A stretch of 64,000 nt of DNA from Pseudoalteromonas rubra (GCF_000238295.3 NZ_AHCD03000020.1:434001-498000); one strand, 5' to 3'; counted from the stretch's first letter, positions 1-9,628 are shown. A program made the numbers and translations. Notes: generated by a model from the letters alone, not told the origin.

Positions 1-3000
1 TTTACAATCGCAGCGACAGGCCAATATTTTAGACAGTTCATGTTAACTGATATTAATAGTGATGGTTTCCTGGATATCCTGCTGCAAAGAGCGACCAATG
101 ACGGTGATTTTGTCTGGAATGCTTATATTGCTAAAGCGGCAGTGAGCAACGAAAAGCCGAGCGGTGCTAATTATCAATTGGTATCGTTTGATTTAGATGG
201 TGAGCTCGATACGTTTTTTAGTACAGAATCCGCTGAGCTAAACAAGCTAGTGAGCCCATTTGTCATTGACTCCGATCGCAATGGCATTAATGAACTGTAT
301 TTCAAAGAAGCGGGCGCATTTAACTACCATTGGCGTAGATTCAACTGGAACCCTGAAGCGGAAGTTATTGAGCGCTCATCAATTCGTATAGAGACCTGGG
401 GCTTTAATGCGCAGCAGGGTAGCCTGGTATTCCCTGCGGACTTTGATAACAATGGTACGGTAGATCTGATCCTGAAGTCGGACAACGATATTCATGCTTA
501 CTATGAACATCAGCAGTCAACTCAGGCGGGCTTACTTCGTACCATCACTCAAGGGTATGGCAGCAAAACTCAGATCCATTATACCCCTATGAATACTGAG
601 GGGGCGGACGCCGTATATAGCCAGACCATGTCTGCACTGTCGAACGAAATGCAAAACATTGCAGAAGACTCACAGGCATTTGATGAGCCTGAGCATAGAG
701 TACAGCGTTTGTTCAACAGTCTGCCACTGGTGTCTTCGGTGGAAACAGAGAGCGCGGTAACGGGTGTCAATGATGAGCAGATACTCACGGTAAATTATCA
801 TTATTATGATGCCAAAGTGCAATTTGGTGGGCGTGGCATGTTGGGCTTTGGCGCTATCACCACGACCACTGAAAAAGACCAAATTGAGTTTGAAACCACC
901 ACACGTTATTACCAGGCATTTCCGTTCACCGGTATGCCTAAGGCAACGGAAAAGCGTTTCGGAGCTCAGCGCATTTCGCTGTCGGTTAATGACTATAAGT
1001 ATCTTCAGGACAAGCACACTAAGAGCTATCAGGTGTTTGTGCAAAGGAGCCGGGAGTGTTCTGCGCGTTTTGACAGCGTAGATCTTGAAAGCAGAAATAC
1101 GGCTAGCGATTATTTTAAATCTGGCTATTCATGTACTGAGACTGTCTCTGACGAAGATGTGTGGGGCAATGTATTTACCAATTCGGTGAAACAATATGAT
1201 GTGCTTCCAGTCAATGTGAATGCGTTTGCACACCATAATAGCAGCAGTGCCAAAAATGCCAGTACCCTGCTAACTGAGACAATTACCAGCAATTGCTATG
1301 ATCTAGCATGCAGCTCGTCTTATATTGATACAACAGATTATATTAAATTAGGACGTCTTACAGAGGTGACGGTCGAGCACGTAGGTTCTGATTCCGCACC
1401 TTTGTATAAAGAGGATAAAGTTACAAAGAAATCTGCTTTTGCTTATTACTCATCTGGCCCTGAAAAGTACTTGCTCAAAGAAGAAAGGTTCAATGTTGGG
1501 GCGGGAAGTGATCACGAGCTGGTTAAATATTATACCTATGATAGCGTTGGCAATATTGTCACTGTAACTTCATCAACTAGCGGTGAAGATTGTGCAAGTG
1601 ATGATGCCCTGTGCCGGGTAACGACCAACAACTATGATGCGAGTTTGCACTTTATTGATTCGACCAGTAATGACTACTTTACACCGAGTAGTGTAGTTCG
1701 TCGCAATGCTTTTGGTCAGCCAACACAAATCATGAGTGTTGATGAGTCGTTAAGCACAGTACTTTACGACAAGTTTGGAACCAAAATAGGTTCTCACTCG
1801 GCAACGGGTACTCAGCGTTATACTTACTTGACGACATGTAGTGCCTCAGGGTGTGCTGTGCAGCAAAACACTTTGGCTAATGGTGTACTCGTAGAGAAAA
1901 AGTACATTGATATCAATGGTCGCGTCTTTGAGACACATACGCGTGGTAAGAAAGACGACCATTGGTTTATTTCAAAAACTCACTTTGATCTGCATGGCAG
2001 AGCTATGTCTCAACAAGCACCTGGGCAAGAAGCTGTTACAACTGAATATGATGTATTCGACAGAGTTATCTCGGTGCAAGATCCTAATGCGGGGACTATT
2101 ACTTCACATACTCAGGTTGGCCAGACAAGCACAGTTACGGTCTCTATGGACGATAACTTTAGTAGAGTTGGTGTCAATGAGGATAAAGGATTGCCCGGAG
2201 GTAGTGCGCATAGCCAGATAACTGAAAAAGACTTGTTAGGCCGCAATTACAAAGTGACAGACAATCAGGGTAATGTGTTGACCTATGATTATGATGTCTT
2301 GGGTAATAACACAACCGTTCAGTCCTCTGCTGATAATAAAGTCGTGCTGACCAACAAGTTCGATGCACAAGGTCGACTTGAGTACAGAGAAACACTGGAT
2401 AATGGCAAATGGGTATATAAGTACAATGCCTTCGGTGAGGTGTATGAGCAAACGGATGCCCGTGGTATAAAAACCACGACCAAATACGATAAATTGGGTC
2501 GTAAGGTCTTACAGACTCAGAGCGGACCAACAGACAGTGATGTGCTGATTGAGAGCGCCAGTAGCTGGCACTATTCAGAAGAGAAAGAAAAAGACAGCGA
2601 TTCACCTAAGATCACACATCAGCTGCATTATGCGACACAAGGTCAGTGGCAACAAAATTACTATTACGATGAACATGGCCGCCTGGCGAGCACCTTGACA
2701 GATCTGGACGGCAAGAGTTGTTCTGATAAAGTCACTTTTAACAAAACGTACGGAGACTTGAGGTACACCCATAGTGATCTGAAAGATGCCGTGGCCAGCC
2801 TGTGTGTTATTCAGCAGAAGTTTTACGATGCTTACGGCCGCAGTACCTACCAGTTTGATGATTACCGACGCGATAATAGTGATGGTTATTATGCAGAAGC
2901 GCGCGGTATTAGAAAGATTTACAATCAGTACGGCATAGTTGTCGCGATTCAGGAAGCCAGAGATACAGAAAAAGGGATTAGATACTATGACGTTGATACC

Positions 3001-5256
3001 GGTAAAGTTAATGAGCGAGGCCTGGTTACCCGTTACAACAAAGGTTTGGCCACAGTCACCTTAGCGTACGATAGTCAGGGAATGGTGAGTGCGATTGATG
3101 CGCGCTATAACCAAACTGATGATGAGACGCCTTACTTGCAGGGCGACAGGTATCGATTTGATAGCCTGGGTAACCTGACTTATCGCAGTACTCTTGGGCT
3201 GACAACCGCGCAAAAATTTGGCTATGACACCCTGAACCGAATCAAAACTGTGAATGGTGTTGAAAAATATCAGTACTGTAATAATGGTAACCTTAAGCTT
3301 AAAGATGGTTGGAAGCTCATTTACGGAGAGGGAGAGGGTGAGTGTGACGGGCATCGTTTGAGTGAGCGTGTTCGGGAAACAACCAGTGGTGCGCCTGTTG
3401 GTGATTTCAAACCATTCACCAGTGGTTTTGACGTGACAGCATCGTCTGCTGCGCTGGCTCTTTCACAAAAAACCGAAACCTATGCATACGATGCAAATGG
3501 TAACGAAACGTGGATGAAAAAAGACGGCAGTACGTATCGCACTCAAACCTACAGCGGTCGAAATAAAGTGGTTTCGATCACGGGTAATGGCAATAAGGAA
3601 GTGACATTTGCGTATGACGTTAATAACCGCCGTTATAAACGCGAAGATGCGGGTCAGACTGTATACTATGTCGGTGCACTTGAGCTGACAACGCGTCAGG
3701 TCGGTAATACCACTGAGCGGTTTATTCGTCGATACATTGGCAACGAAGCCATTCAGATTTATTACTCAGACTCAGATACAAAACGCAGCCGTTTGCAATG
3801 GTTATTTACAGACCATCAGGGGTCGGTGACTGCGGTTGCAGACAGTAACTACAAGCTATTAGGGCGTTACAGTTACGGGGTGTTTGGAAAACGCTATGAA
3901 CATCAACTAAGTGAAGTTGATAAGCCCGCGCAAAATAGCCTGACTTTATTCACTACTATTGCGCCTAACATGCGTGCATATACCGGTCATGAGCCTATAT
4001 CATTGGGGGGAGATGATCGTGTCATTCATATGAATGGCCGGATTTATGACTCGACCACCGGACGATTTATGCAGGCGGATCCTGTGGTACAGGCGCCGGG
4101 TAATTTGCAAAACTACAACGCATACTCATATGTATTGAATAACCCGTTGTCATATACGGATCCAAGTGGTTACTTCTTTAAGAAGCTACTCAAAGGGGCG
4201 ATGAAAGCAACGGGCACATGGCAACTGTTAAGGGCAATTGCTGACAATCAGTTTATGAGCATGTTTGTTCAAATTGGGCTGGCTTTGATCCCGGGCTGTC
4301 AAAGTGGTATTTGTCATGCGATATATAATGCTGCAACAACTTTTGCCGTTACTGGAAGCCTCAATGCGGGCTTAAAAGCAGGTGCTATATCGTACGCGCA
4401 ATCCACTGCATTACAAAAAATTGGTGGTAGTCAGACCTGGGGTGAGGCCGGTTCTGTACAAAATATTGCTGCAAATGCACTGGTTGGTGGTGTTGCTTCT
4501 GAGTTGCAGGGTGGAAAATTTGGCCATGGATTTTTGTCTGCGGGGGTTGCCTCAGCGTTTAAGCCTATGCTGAACGACATTGGTGGCGCACAAAGTGCAA
4601 ACTCAGCGATAAAAACCGGTAACTTAGAAATGTTGGCCAAGTTTAAGATGCATCGTATTGTTGGTGCAGCCGTGATTGGCGGAACAACATCAGTGATATC
4701 TGGCGGTAAATTTGCAAACGGTGCCATCAGTGGTGCGTTTAATCAGGCGTTTAATGGTGAGAATAATATCCAGAAAATGACTGAGACTGTAAAAAATAAG
4801 CTTATCTATTACTCGTCTGTTGCCGAGGTTTATGGTCCCAGAGTTATAACCTTTGCTGGCGGCGTAGTTCAGGTAGGTACGGGCGTGGCGACATGCGCTG
4901 CATCTGGTGGTTTAGCATGTGCGGGTGGGGTTTACTTGGCGATGCACGGCTTTAACAACATGTGGGAAGGGTGGAGCGGTACAGATGGACTAATAAGGCA
5001 AGGCTATCGGTTTGCTGGAGAGCTCGCTGGAAATGCTACGTATGGAGATTTTGCTTACGGTGCTATCGATATTGGCATGTCAGTTTATGGTGCAGCTAAA
5101 TTGGTTCCAAGTGTGGAAAGTAGAAAGTTATTTAGGAACTTAAATGAAGATATGGTAAGAAGTGTGAAAGAAACAAGTCAAGGCATTTTGATGTTCAATA
5201 CGACTGTTGACATCAATACCGGAGTTGATACGTATATTAGGATGACTTCTCAGTGA
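1..5256 (+). CDS. SpvB/Rhs-type polymorphic toxin, 5' end outside window, DUF4225-like C-terminus
   Basis: The reading frame is open from base 1, so the N-terminus lies outside the window; about 1750 codons are visible. In order there are FG-GAP/VCBS-like repeats (for example DINSDGFLDILL), an SpvB/TcdB-like middle section (around GYGSKTQIHY), many YD repeats, and the Rhs-associated core with DHQGSVTAV, GRFMQADP and NPLSYTDPSG (nt 3810-4180). This core normally ends the conserved cage, and variable toxin domains follow it. The roughly 360-residue tail is rich in Gly/Ala hydrophobic stretches, and its last 130 residues (GGVVQVGTGVA, LAMHGFNNMWEG, then a YGDFAYGAIDIGMS segment) resemble DUF4225, a domain found at Rhs C-termini. 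Delivery route (T6SS, Tc-like or other) cannot be judged because the N-terminus is missing. The hydrophobic tail suggests a membrane target; that is inference. The stop overlaps the next gene. Confidence 0.9.
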   Translation, partial: FTIAATGQYFRQFMLTDINSDGFLDILLQRATNDGDFVWNAYIAKAAVSNEKPSGANYQLVSFDLDGELDTFFSTESAELNKLVSPFVIDSDRNGINELYFKEAGAFNYHWRRFNWNPEAEVIERSSIRIETWGFNAQQGSLVFPADFDNNGTVDLILKSDNDIHAYYEHQQSTQAGLLRTITQGYGSKTQIHYTPMNTEGADAVYSQTMSALSNEMQNIAEDSQAFDEPEHRVQRLFNSLPLVSSVETESAVTGVNDEQILTVNYHYYDAKVQFGGRGMLGFGAITTTTEKDQIEFETTTRYYQAFPFTGMPKATEKRFGAQRISLSVNDYKYLQDKHTKSYQVFVQRSRECSARFDSVDLESRNTASDYFKSGYSCTETVSDEDVWGNVFTNSVKQYDVLPVNVNAFAHHNSSSAKNASTLLTETITSNCYDLACSSSYIDTTDYIKLGRLTEVTVEHVGSDSAPLYKEDKVTKKSAFAYYSSGPEKYLLKEERFNVGAGSDHELVKYYTYDSVGNIVTVTSSTSGEDCASDDALCRVTTNNYDASLHFIDSTSNDYFTPSSVVRRNAFGQPTQIMSVDESLSTVLYDKFGTKIGSHSATGTQRYTYLTTCSASGCAVQQNTLANGVLVEKKYIDINGRVFETHTRGKKDDHWFISKTHFDLHGRAMSQQAPGQEAVTTEYDVFDRVISVQDPNAGTITSHTQVGQTSTVTVSMDDNFSRVGVNEDKGLPGGSAHSQITEKDLLGRNYKVTDNQGNVLTYDYDVLGNNTTVQSSADNKVVLTNKFDAQGRLEYRETLDNGKWVYKYNAFGEVYEQTDARGIKTTTKYDKLGRKVLQTQSGPTDSDVLIESASSWHYSEEKEKDSDSPKITHQLHYATQGQWQQNYYYDEHGRLASTLTDLDGKSCSDKVTFNKTYGDLRYTHSDLKDAVASLCVIQQKFYDAYGRSTYQFDDYRRDNSDGYYAEARGIRKIYNQYGIVVAIQEARDTEKGIRYYDVDTGKVNERGLVTRYNKGLATVTLAYDSQGMVSAIDARYNQTDDETPYLQGDRYRFDSLGNLTYRSTLGLTTAQKFGYDTLNRIKTVNGVEKYQYCNNGNLKLKDGWKLIYGEGEGECDGHRLSERVRETTSGAPVGDFKPFTSGFDVTASSAALALSQKTETYAYDANGNETWMKKDGSTYRTQTYSGRNKVVSITGNGNKEVTFAYDVNNRRYKREDAGQTVYYVGALELTTRQVGNTTERFIRRYIGNEAIQIYYSDSDTKRSRLQWLFTDHQGSVTAVADSNYKLLGRYSYGVFGKRYEHQLSEVDKPAQNSLTLFTTIAPNMRAYTGHEPISLGGDDRVIHMNGRIYDSTTGRFMQADPVVQAPGNLQNYNAYSYVLNNPLSYTDPSGYFFKKLLKGAMKATGTWQLLRAIADNQFMSMFVQIGLALIPGCQSGICHAIYNAATTFAVTGSLNAGLKAGAISYAQSTALQKIGGSQTWGEAGSVQNIAANALVGGVASELQGGKFGHGFLSAGVASAFKPMLNDIGGAQSANSAIKTGNLEMLAKFKMHRIVGAAVIGGTTSVISGGKFANGAISGAFNQAFNGENNIQKMTETVKNKLIYYSSVAEVYGPRVITFAGGVVQVGTGVATCAASGGLACAGGVYLAMHGFNNMWEGWSGTDGLIRQGYRFAGELAGNATYGDFAYGAIDIGMSVYGAAKLVPSVESRKLFRNLNEDMVRSVKETSQGILMFNTTVDINTGVDTYIRMTSQ

Positions 5257-5552
5257 TAACTATATATGTGATTTCTTCTTTTTTATTATGTTACCTCTCT
5301 TGTAAGCTTGGAGAGTTTATAGGAAGAAGGACAGATAGAGGTATAGCAGTTTATCTCTTTATAATCTATCTTGTGTTAAATATGCTTGTACACTTGAGGC
5401 TTTTTCTTAATGGTAAGTTTGGGCCTATTATTGTTGAGGAAGACAATGTTTTAATAGATTTGCTATCTATTTTCTTCTTGTTTTTCTTTGCTTTTATTCC
5501 TTTGAAGAGGTTAAATAAAAGTGCTGCTTTAAGAAGTGATAAAATTAAGTAG
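5253..5552 (+). CDS. small three-helix membrane protein, candidate immunity protein of the Rhs toxin
   Basis: 99 residues from a GTG start whose bases overlap the TGA stop of the toxin gene; an in-frame GTG at 5268 is an alternative start. Three hydrophobic segments are visible, roughly residues 3-15, 31-50 and 66-84, with a basic C-terminus (KRLNKSAALRSDKIK), so it is probably an inner-membrane protein. The position directly behind an Rhs variable tail, the small size and the translational overlap are the hallmarks of a cognate immunity gene, and a membrane immunity protein would suit a membrane-active toxin. The gene is visibly much richer in A+T than the surrounding core genes, consistent with horizontal acquisition along with the toxin tail. 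No family was recognised; the immunity role rests on position. Confidence 0.72.
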   Translation: MITIYVISSFLLCYLSCKLGEFIGRRTDRGIAVYLFIIYLVLNMLVHLRLFLNGKFGPIIVEEDNVLIDLLSIFFLFFFAFIPLKRLNKSAALRSDKIK

Positions 5553-5620
5553 GTAAAAAGAATTTTATTTTCTGTTCTTTTTTCTGGGGTGATGCTTTGT
5601 GGTATTACCCTTTCTAAATT

Positions 5621-5643
5621 GGCGCTCGTTGAGCGCCTTTTTT
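5621..5643 (+). terminator. intrinsic terminator after toxin/immunity pair
   Basis: Perfect 7-bp stem GGCGCTC / GAGCGCC with a GTT loop followed by six T residues. It ends the toxin-immunity transcript and separates it from the next gene. Confidence 0.9.
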
Positions 5644-5819
5644 CTGCAAACCAGTTTCATCATTTTTTATAAAACTACTCAAAACCCGCATTCAGTGAAC
5701 ATGGCTGTTCGCGCAGGTTTTACTATCCCAATAAATGGGATTTACAAAGCCATAATACCATATTTATCCCACTAAGCTGCTTTGTCACACTGCACTCAAG
5801 ATATTGAATGGAGTGAATA

Positions 5820-6932
5820 ATGCAGAAAAAACGAATTGCGATTATAGGGGCTGGCGTTGCTGGTATGGCACTGGCTCTGCTGGCAAGCAAACAAGGGCAT
5901 GAGGTGCAGGTGTACGAGCGTGCAGCCGCGCACAGGGTGATGGGGGCTGGCGTCACGTTATGGCCTAACGCGATGTTTGTGTTAGCGCAAATGGGGTTAG
6001 CATCGGACATCATTCGAGCCGGGGGGACACCCGGGCTTGTGTGTCAGTATGACCGCAGTGGAAATCGGCGAAATGCGCTGGATATTGATGAGCTAAATCG
6101 GCTTAGTGGTCACGCGACAGTGACCATACTGCGCCGTGATTTGATCCGAATACTGGGTGACGCACTTAGCGCGCAGGGAGTATCCATTGCATTTGCAACC
6201 ACAGTGACTGAGCAGGATATCGATAAGCTCAGACTGGCATATGATTTAGTCGTTGGCGCTGATGGGAGGATGCACTCAGTGGTGCGTGAGGCGCTGTTTA
6301 CTTCGCCAGTGTCACCGTGCTATCAGGGGTTTATCAATGTGATAGGGATCAGCCAGCTTGAGCCTGGCACCTTAGCAAACAGTATTGGCGACTTTCGTTG
6401 TCCGGGTGAACGTTTCGGCATTGTGCCCGTAAAGCCGGATACGTGTTACTGGGCTGGGGCGTGGCGCACACCGCTTGATAAAAATTGCAGTCAGCGCGAT
6501 TGGCTGGGTGAGTTAAAGCAGCGATTTGGCGGATGGGCTGAAGCAGTTCAGGCGGTACTGAGGGACCCGGAAACTGAATCGGTCCGGCCCGTTTTTGTCC
6601 ATGATTTGGAGCCTCTCCCATACTGGCATAAAGACAATATGGTGCTGATTGGCGATGCAGCGCACGCGTCATTACCTACGTCAGGACAAGGGGCGTGTCA
6701 GGCACTGGAAGACGCCTGGCTGTTGAGCTGCCTGATGTCACAGCAGCATGACCTCAGCGTGGTACTTGGCAGGTTTTATCAGCTGAGGATTGAAAAAGCG
6801 ACAATGGCTCAGGTGGCTGGGCGGCAATTAGCGCAGCAGCTATTTTCCGGGCGTCGTGAGGAATCGACTGCGCCGTCAGGCGTATCCCTGGCTCAGCTGA
6901 GTCAGATATGGATGCAGGGGCTGAGTTTGTAG
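5820..6932 (+). CDS. FAD-dependent aromatic-type monooxygenase
   Basis: 370 residues. It has the three signatures of the class A flavoprotein hydroxylases (UbiH / salicylate hydroxylase type): an N-terminal dinucleotide-binding GxGxxG (IIGAGVAGMAL, residues 8-18), the central DG motif (GADGRMHSV, near 145) and the GD motif (LIGDAAHASLPTSGQG, near 275) that contacts FAD ribose. Such enzymes insert one oxygen atom into an aromatic or polyketide-like substrate using NAD(P)H. The substrate cannot be read from the sequence and no pathway neighbours are present, so it may be catabolic or a tailoring enzyme. A GGAG Shine-Dalgarno precedes the ATG. An inverted repeat ATCCCA-ataaa-TGGGAT (5725-5741) lies upstream and could be an operator. 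Confidence 0.85.
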   Translation: MQKKRIAIIGAGVAGMALALLASKQGHEVQVYERAAAHRVMGAGVTLWPNAMFVLAQMGLASDIIRAGGTPGLVCQYDRSGNRRNALDIDELNRLSGHATVTILRRDLIRILGDALSAQGVSIAFATTVTEQDIDKLRLAYDLVVGADGRMHSVVREALFTSPVSPCYQGFINVIGISQLEPGTLANSIGDFRCPGERFGIVPVKPDTCYWAGAWRTPLDKNCSQRDWLGELKQRFGGWAEAVQAVLRDPETESVRPVFVHDLEPLPYWHKDNMVLIGDAAHASLPTSGQGACQALEDAWLLSCLMSQQHDLSVVLGRFYQLRIEKATMAQVAGRQLAQQLFSGRREESTAPSGVSLAQLSQIWMQGLSL

Positions 6933-6988
6933 TATAAGGGGTTGGATAGGCCTGCTGGCGTTGTTATAGAGTGAGATTCTAAAGGCGG

Positions 6989-7246
6989 TTATTCTAGCGG
7001 GTCGCCGGGCACTTCTTTCTTTTTACGCTGCTCTTGCTTCGCCTTTGCCACATTTTTAAATACGGGCGGTGGAATGGGAAACAAAGACAGCAATGGAAAA
7101 ATCGCCATCACCAGATAAGCGGCTTTGGGCATCCCTTTGGCCCATTTCACTATCCTGATCAGACACCAGATGCTGAGTACACTCAGTGTGAGAATTAGCC
7201 CTGCTTTTAGCATTATCTGCATCAGGGTCAGGTCGTCGTTGTTCAT
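6989..7246 (-). CDS. small membrane protein of unknown function
   Basis: 85 residues with two predicted membrane helices (about 12-33 and 41-58) and a lysine-rich, probably cytoplasmic tail (KNVAKAKQEQRKKKE). An AAGGA Shine-Dalgarno lies about 9 nt before the ATG. It converges on the monooxygenase gene and diverges from the secreted Calx-beta protein gene. No family was recognised. The RBS and the membrane-protein composition support a real gene; function is unknown. Confidence 0.6.
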   Translation of the reverse strand: MNNDDLTLMQIMLKAGLILTLSVLSIWCLIRIVKWAKGMPKAAYLVMAIFPLLSLFPIPPPVFKNVAKAKQEQRKKKEVPGDPLE

Positions 7247-7560
7247 CAGCGTTATTCCTTTTGCTTAATTAAACTTCTCAATAGGTACGCGCTGACTAAA
7301 AATCAAGCGGCTTGTATTGTACTGAGATTATTCAGAAAATCTGATTATGGTGCTTTTATGGTATAAAATTAATCCATTGTTCTTATTTTATTGTTGATTT
7401 TTTGTGTTTTGGCGCGCATCATGGCCTCAGATTGCAAAGATAATAATGGAAGCACTCACTCCTAATGGAATAGGAAATCGCATCATACAGCGGAGGTAGA
7501 TGTGTCATTACTTTGTGTTGTATTAGCCTGAATTTGGATGAACCGAACGAGTTTATTACC
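7247..7560. other. divergent intergenic region with a strong, apparently misplaced RBS
   Basis: 314 bases between the small membrane protein and the secreted protein gene. It holds a TATAAA candidate -10 element on the plus strand (7362-7367) and a strong GGAGG at 7492-7496. The GGAGG lies too far from the ATG at 7561 to serve it, but it directly precedes short reading frames starting at 7500 (ATG, 8 codons) and 7502 (GTG, 9 codons). An in-frame TTG at 7513 would extend the downstream protein by 16 residues. Confidence 0.5.
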
Positions 7561-9057
7561 ATGCTAAAAACATCACTTTCTTTGATTGCCCTGGTGGCGT
7601 CTTCTGTTTCTTACGCGAATACCTGTAGCGGCCAGCTATATGGCATTAATGCGGGTCGTGGCGATGTGGGGATTTTATTTGGTCTGAACGAACAAGATAA
7701 CAGTGCTTACGCACAAACGCTGGCGGAATTTAGTGCCTCAGCGTTGGCTTATGATCCGGCCAGCAAGCGCATGTATTATGTGTCAGCGCCCAGACCGTTT
7801 GAATACCAGGTTGACGTGAGTCACCTGAACCTCAGTGCAGAGCAGTTAACGCACCTGCCGATAGAGGGCAAGCGCTTTAAATATTTGCGCCTGGCATACT
7901 ATGATTTTGCTACCGATACACACACACTGGTGGGCAGAACCTCTCAGGTGCTGAGTATGGTGTATGATCCTGAGCGCGATGCGCTGCTGGGCACCGATTT
8001 TAAAAAGCTCTATGAAATCAATAAAAACACGGGTGAAGCAACAGAGCTGGGTGCATTGGGATCGCTCAAAGGCAAGTTTCGTGGCGACTTAGTGATCCAA
8101 AATGGTAACTGGTATTTGATCACCAGTCGCAGTGTTTATCAGATAGATAAAACCACCTTCGAGGCCACTAAACTGGCCAATCATAGCCTAACCGCTGCCA
8201 CCGGGGCTGCGTTAAATCAGGCCGGAGAAGTGGTTGTCAGTCGCACCCTGATCAACGACTATGGCCATGTGAATCGCTCTAAGCTTTACAAACTCAATCC
8301 TCAGTCGGGTAATACCTGTTTACTGGCTACGGTGCCGGTGCGGCTCAACGATTTGGCGGTGAATACCGATCAGGCAGTGGCCTGCTACACCACACCCAGT
8401 TGTGAAACTGATCCTGAACCGACCTTCACGGTAGAAGCAGTGACGGATACGGTATCGGAAGGGGGTCAGCTCGAATATCAAGTGACTTTAAGTAATGCTT
8501 ATTATCAGGATGTGACGCTCGACGTCAGTGTGCTGGATGACACCACCTCTGCCGGTGATTACACCTCGCCATCTGCCAGCGTCACGATTGCTGCGGGCGA
8601 GACCAGTGCGACCATTAGCATTGCTACCCTGGACGATGACAGCCATGAAGACAGCGAGGCGCTGACCTTGGTGGTTGAGGGCGCAACACACACCAGTGGT
8701 TCCGCATCTGTTTCGGGCACCATAGAAGACAACGACCCTGCCTGTATCCCTGATAATTATACCCGCATTCATTATCAGTTTGTCAGCGAAAGCGCAGGCT
8801 ACAACAATGACTGGGGTGTCCGGGTGAATGGCAGTTACGTGAAACTGCTGGACGAATACGGTGGCTCAGGCAGTTATGATGTCATTGAAGGGGCCAGTTA
8901 TGACTATGTGCTATCCATTAACGGCAATCCTAACCAGCTGACCACCAATTATCGTGTTTATGGTGACAAACAGTATTGGGAAGACCAAAACGACCGCGAT
9001 TATAACGACTTTATATTGAAGGTCTGGACAACCAGTATTCAAAAAGGCTGTGAGTAA
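7561..9057 (+). CDS. secreted protein with N-terminal propeller-like, Calx-beta and DUF4114-like domains
   Basis: 498 residues from ATG 7561, chosen because it puts a signal peptide (MLKTSLSLIALVASSVSYA) at the N-terminus; the frame is open back to a TTG at 7513. Residues about 20-280 contain repeated short beta-type units (YDPASKRMYYV, YDPERDALLGT, LYEINKNTGEATEL) like a secreted beta-propeller. Residues 288-394 form a Calx-beta repeat (TVSEGGQLEYQVTLSN ... DDSHEDSEALTL ... GTIEDNDP), a calcium-binding immunoglobulin-like fold common in surface proteins. The C-terminal ~100 residues carry a DUF4114-like motif (DQNDRDYNDFILKV). A role in surface adhesion or matrix is plausible but not shown. 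It is a monocistronic unit ended by the hairpin at 9068. Confidence 0.8.
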   Translation: MLKTSLSLIALVASSVSYANTCSGQLYGINAGRGDVGILFGLNEQDNSAYAQTLAEFSASALAYDPASKRMYYVSAPRPFEYQVDVSHLNLSAEQLTHLPIEGKRFKYLRLAYYDFATDTHTLVGRTSQVLSMVYDPERDALLGTDFKKLYEINKNTGEATELGALGSLKGKFRGDLVIQNGNWYLITSRSVYQIDKTTFEATKLANHSLTAATGAALNQAGEVVVSRTLINDYGHVNRSKLYKLNPQSGNTCLLATVPVRLNDLAVNTDQAVACYTTPSCETDPEPTFTVEAVTDTVSEGGQLEYQVTLSNAYYQDVTLDVSVLDDTTSAGDYTSPSASVTIAAGETSATISIATLDDDSHEDSEALTLVVEGATHTSGSASVSGTIEDNDPACIPDNYTRIHYQFVSESAGYNNDWGVRVNGSYVKLLDEYGGSGSYDVIEGASYDYVLSINGNPNQLTTNYRVYGDKQYWEDQNDRDYNDFILKVWTTSIQKGCE

Positions 9058-9067
9058 TCTGCATGAC

Positions 9068-9096
9068 CGTGACCTCCCTGTGAGGTCACGCTTTTT
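9068..9096. terminator. bidirectional terminator between secreted protein gene and dinB-like gene
   Basis: Stem CGTGACCTC / GAGGTCACG (9 bp) with a 5-nt loop followed on the plus strand by C and five T. Its right arm overlaps the last codons of the minus-strand DinB-like gene. Confidence 0.8.
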
Positions 9097-9628
9097 CTAT
9101 ATCATCAACCAGCAACACCAGATCGGTTGCCCCGAGGTCTTCTCCCGCCTGACTTAACAGCGTAGATATCTGCCCACGATGGTGCGTCTGGTGATTAAAT
9201 AAGTGAGTCAGTAAACTGGCAAAGGGTTTCTGATAGGTCGCGCCTTTGGTGTTGCGATAGGTCAGTGTGCCCGCTAAATCGCTTTCCTGTAACGCTTGCA
9301 ACAAATAGATGATCTGTTTATCCAGCCACTGACGATAATCCGTTAATTGCGCCAGGTCTTCAAATATACATTGAGCCAGGCTGGTGGGGTCGGGCTGCGC
9401 AGCCACAGGTGCTAGCACACTGGCACAGGCTTCAATGGCAGCAAAGCGCTTGAGCCAGATAAGATCGGCCACAACCAGGTGGTTCAAGGTGCCCAGTATC
9501 GAACCAAAAAAAGCCCCCCGATCCTGTTTTAAGGCGGTTTCATTGAGTCGCGCGGCGGCGGTATAGATCTTGTGATTCATCCATTGATTATAGTCGGCCA
9601 GCAATCTGAACTGGGTAAGTTGGCTCAT
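9086..9628 (-). CDS. DinB-family protein (putative metal-dependent four-helix enzyme)
   Basis: 180 residues from the ATG at 9628, preferred over the upstream in-frame ATG at 9643 because AAGGA sits 7 nt before it. DinB/YfiT-type proteins are four-helix bundles that use three His residues to bind a divalent metal. Candidate ligands are in the segments TLNHLVVADLIW (about 48-59) and LFNHQTHHRGQ (about 133-143). Family members include thiol transferases and damage-inducible proteins of unknown activity; the exact reaction cannot be assigned. It stands alone, convergent with the secreted-protein gene. Confidence 0.85.
   Translation of the reverse strand: MSQLTQFRLLADYNQWMNHKIYTAAARLNETALKQDRGAFFGSILGTLNHLVVADLIWLKRFAAIEACASVLAPVAAQPDPTSLAQCIFEDLAQLTDYRQWLDKQIIYLLQALQESDLAGTLTYRNTKGATYQKPFASLLTHLFNHQTHHRGQISTLLSQAGEDLGATDLVLLVDDIEKA

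Noticed and set aside
5725..5741. Inverted repeat upstream of the monooxygenase as an attachment site
   Set aside because: Only a 6-bp palindrome with no second copy or integrase nearby; more likely an operator or chance.
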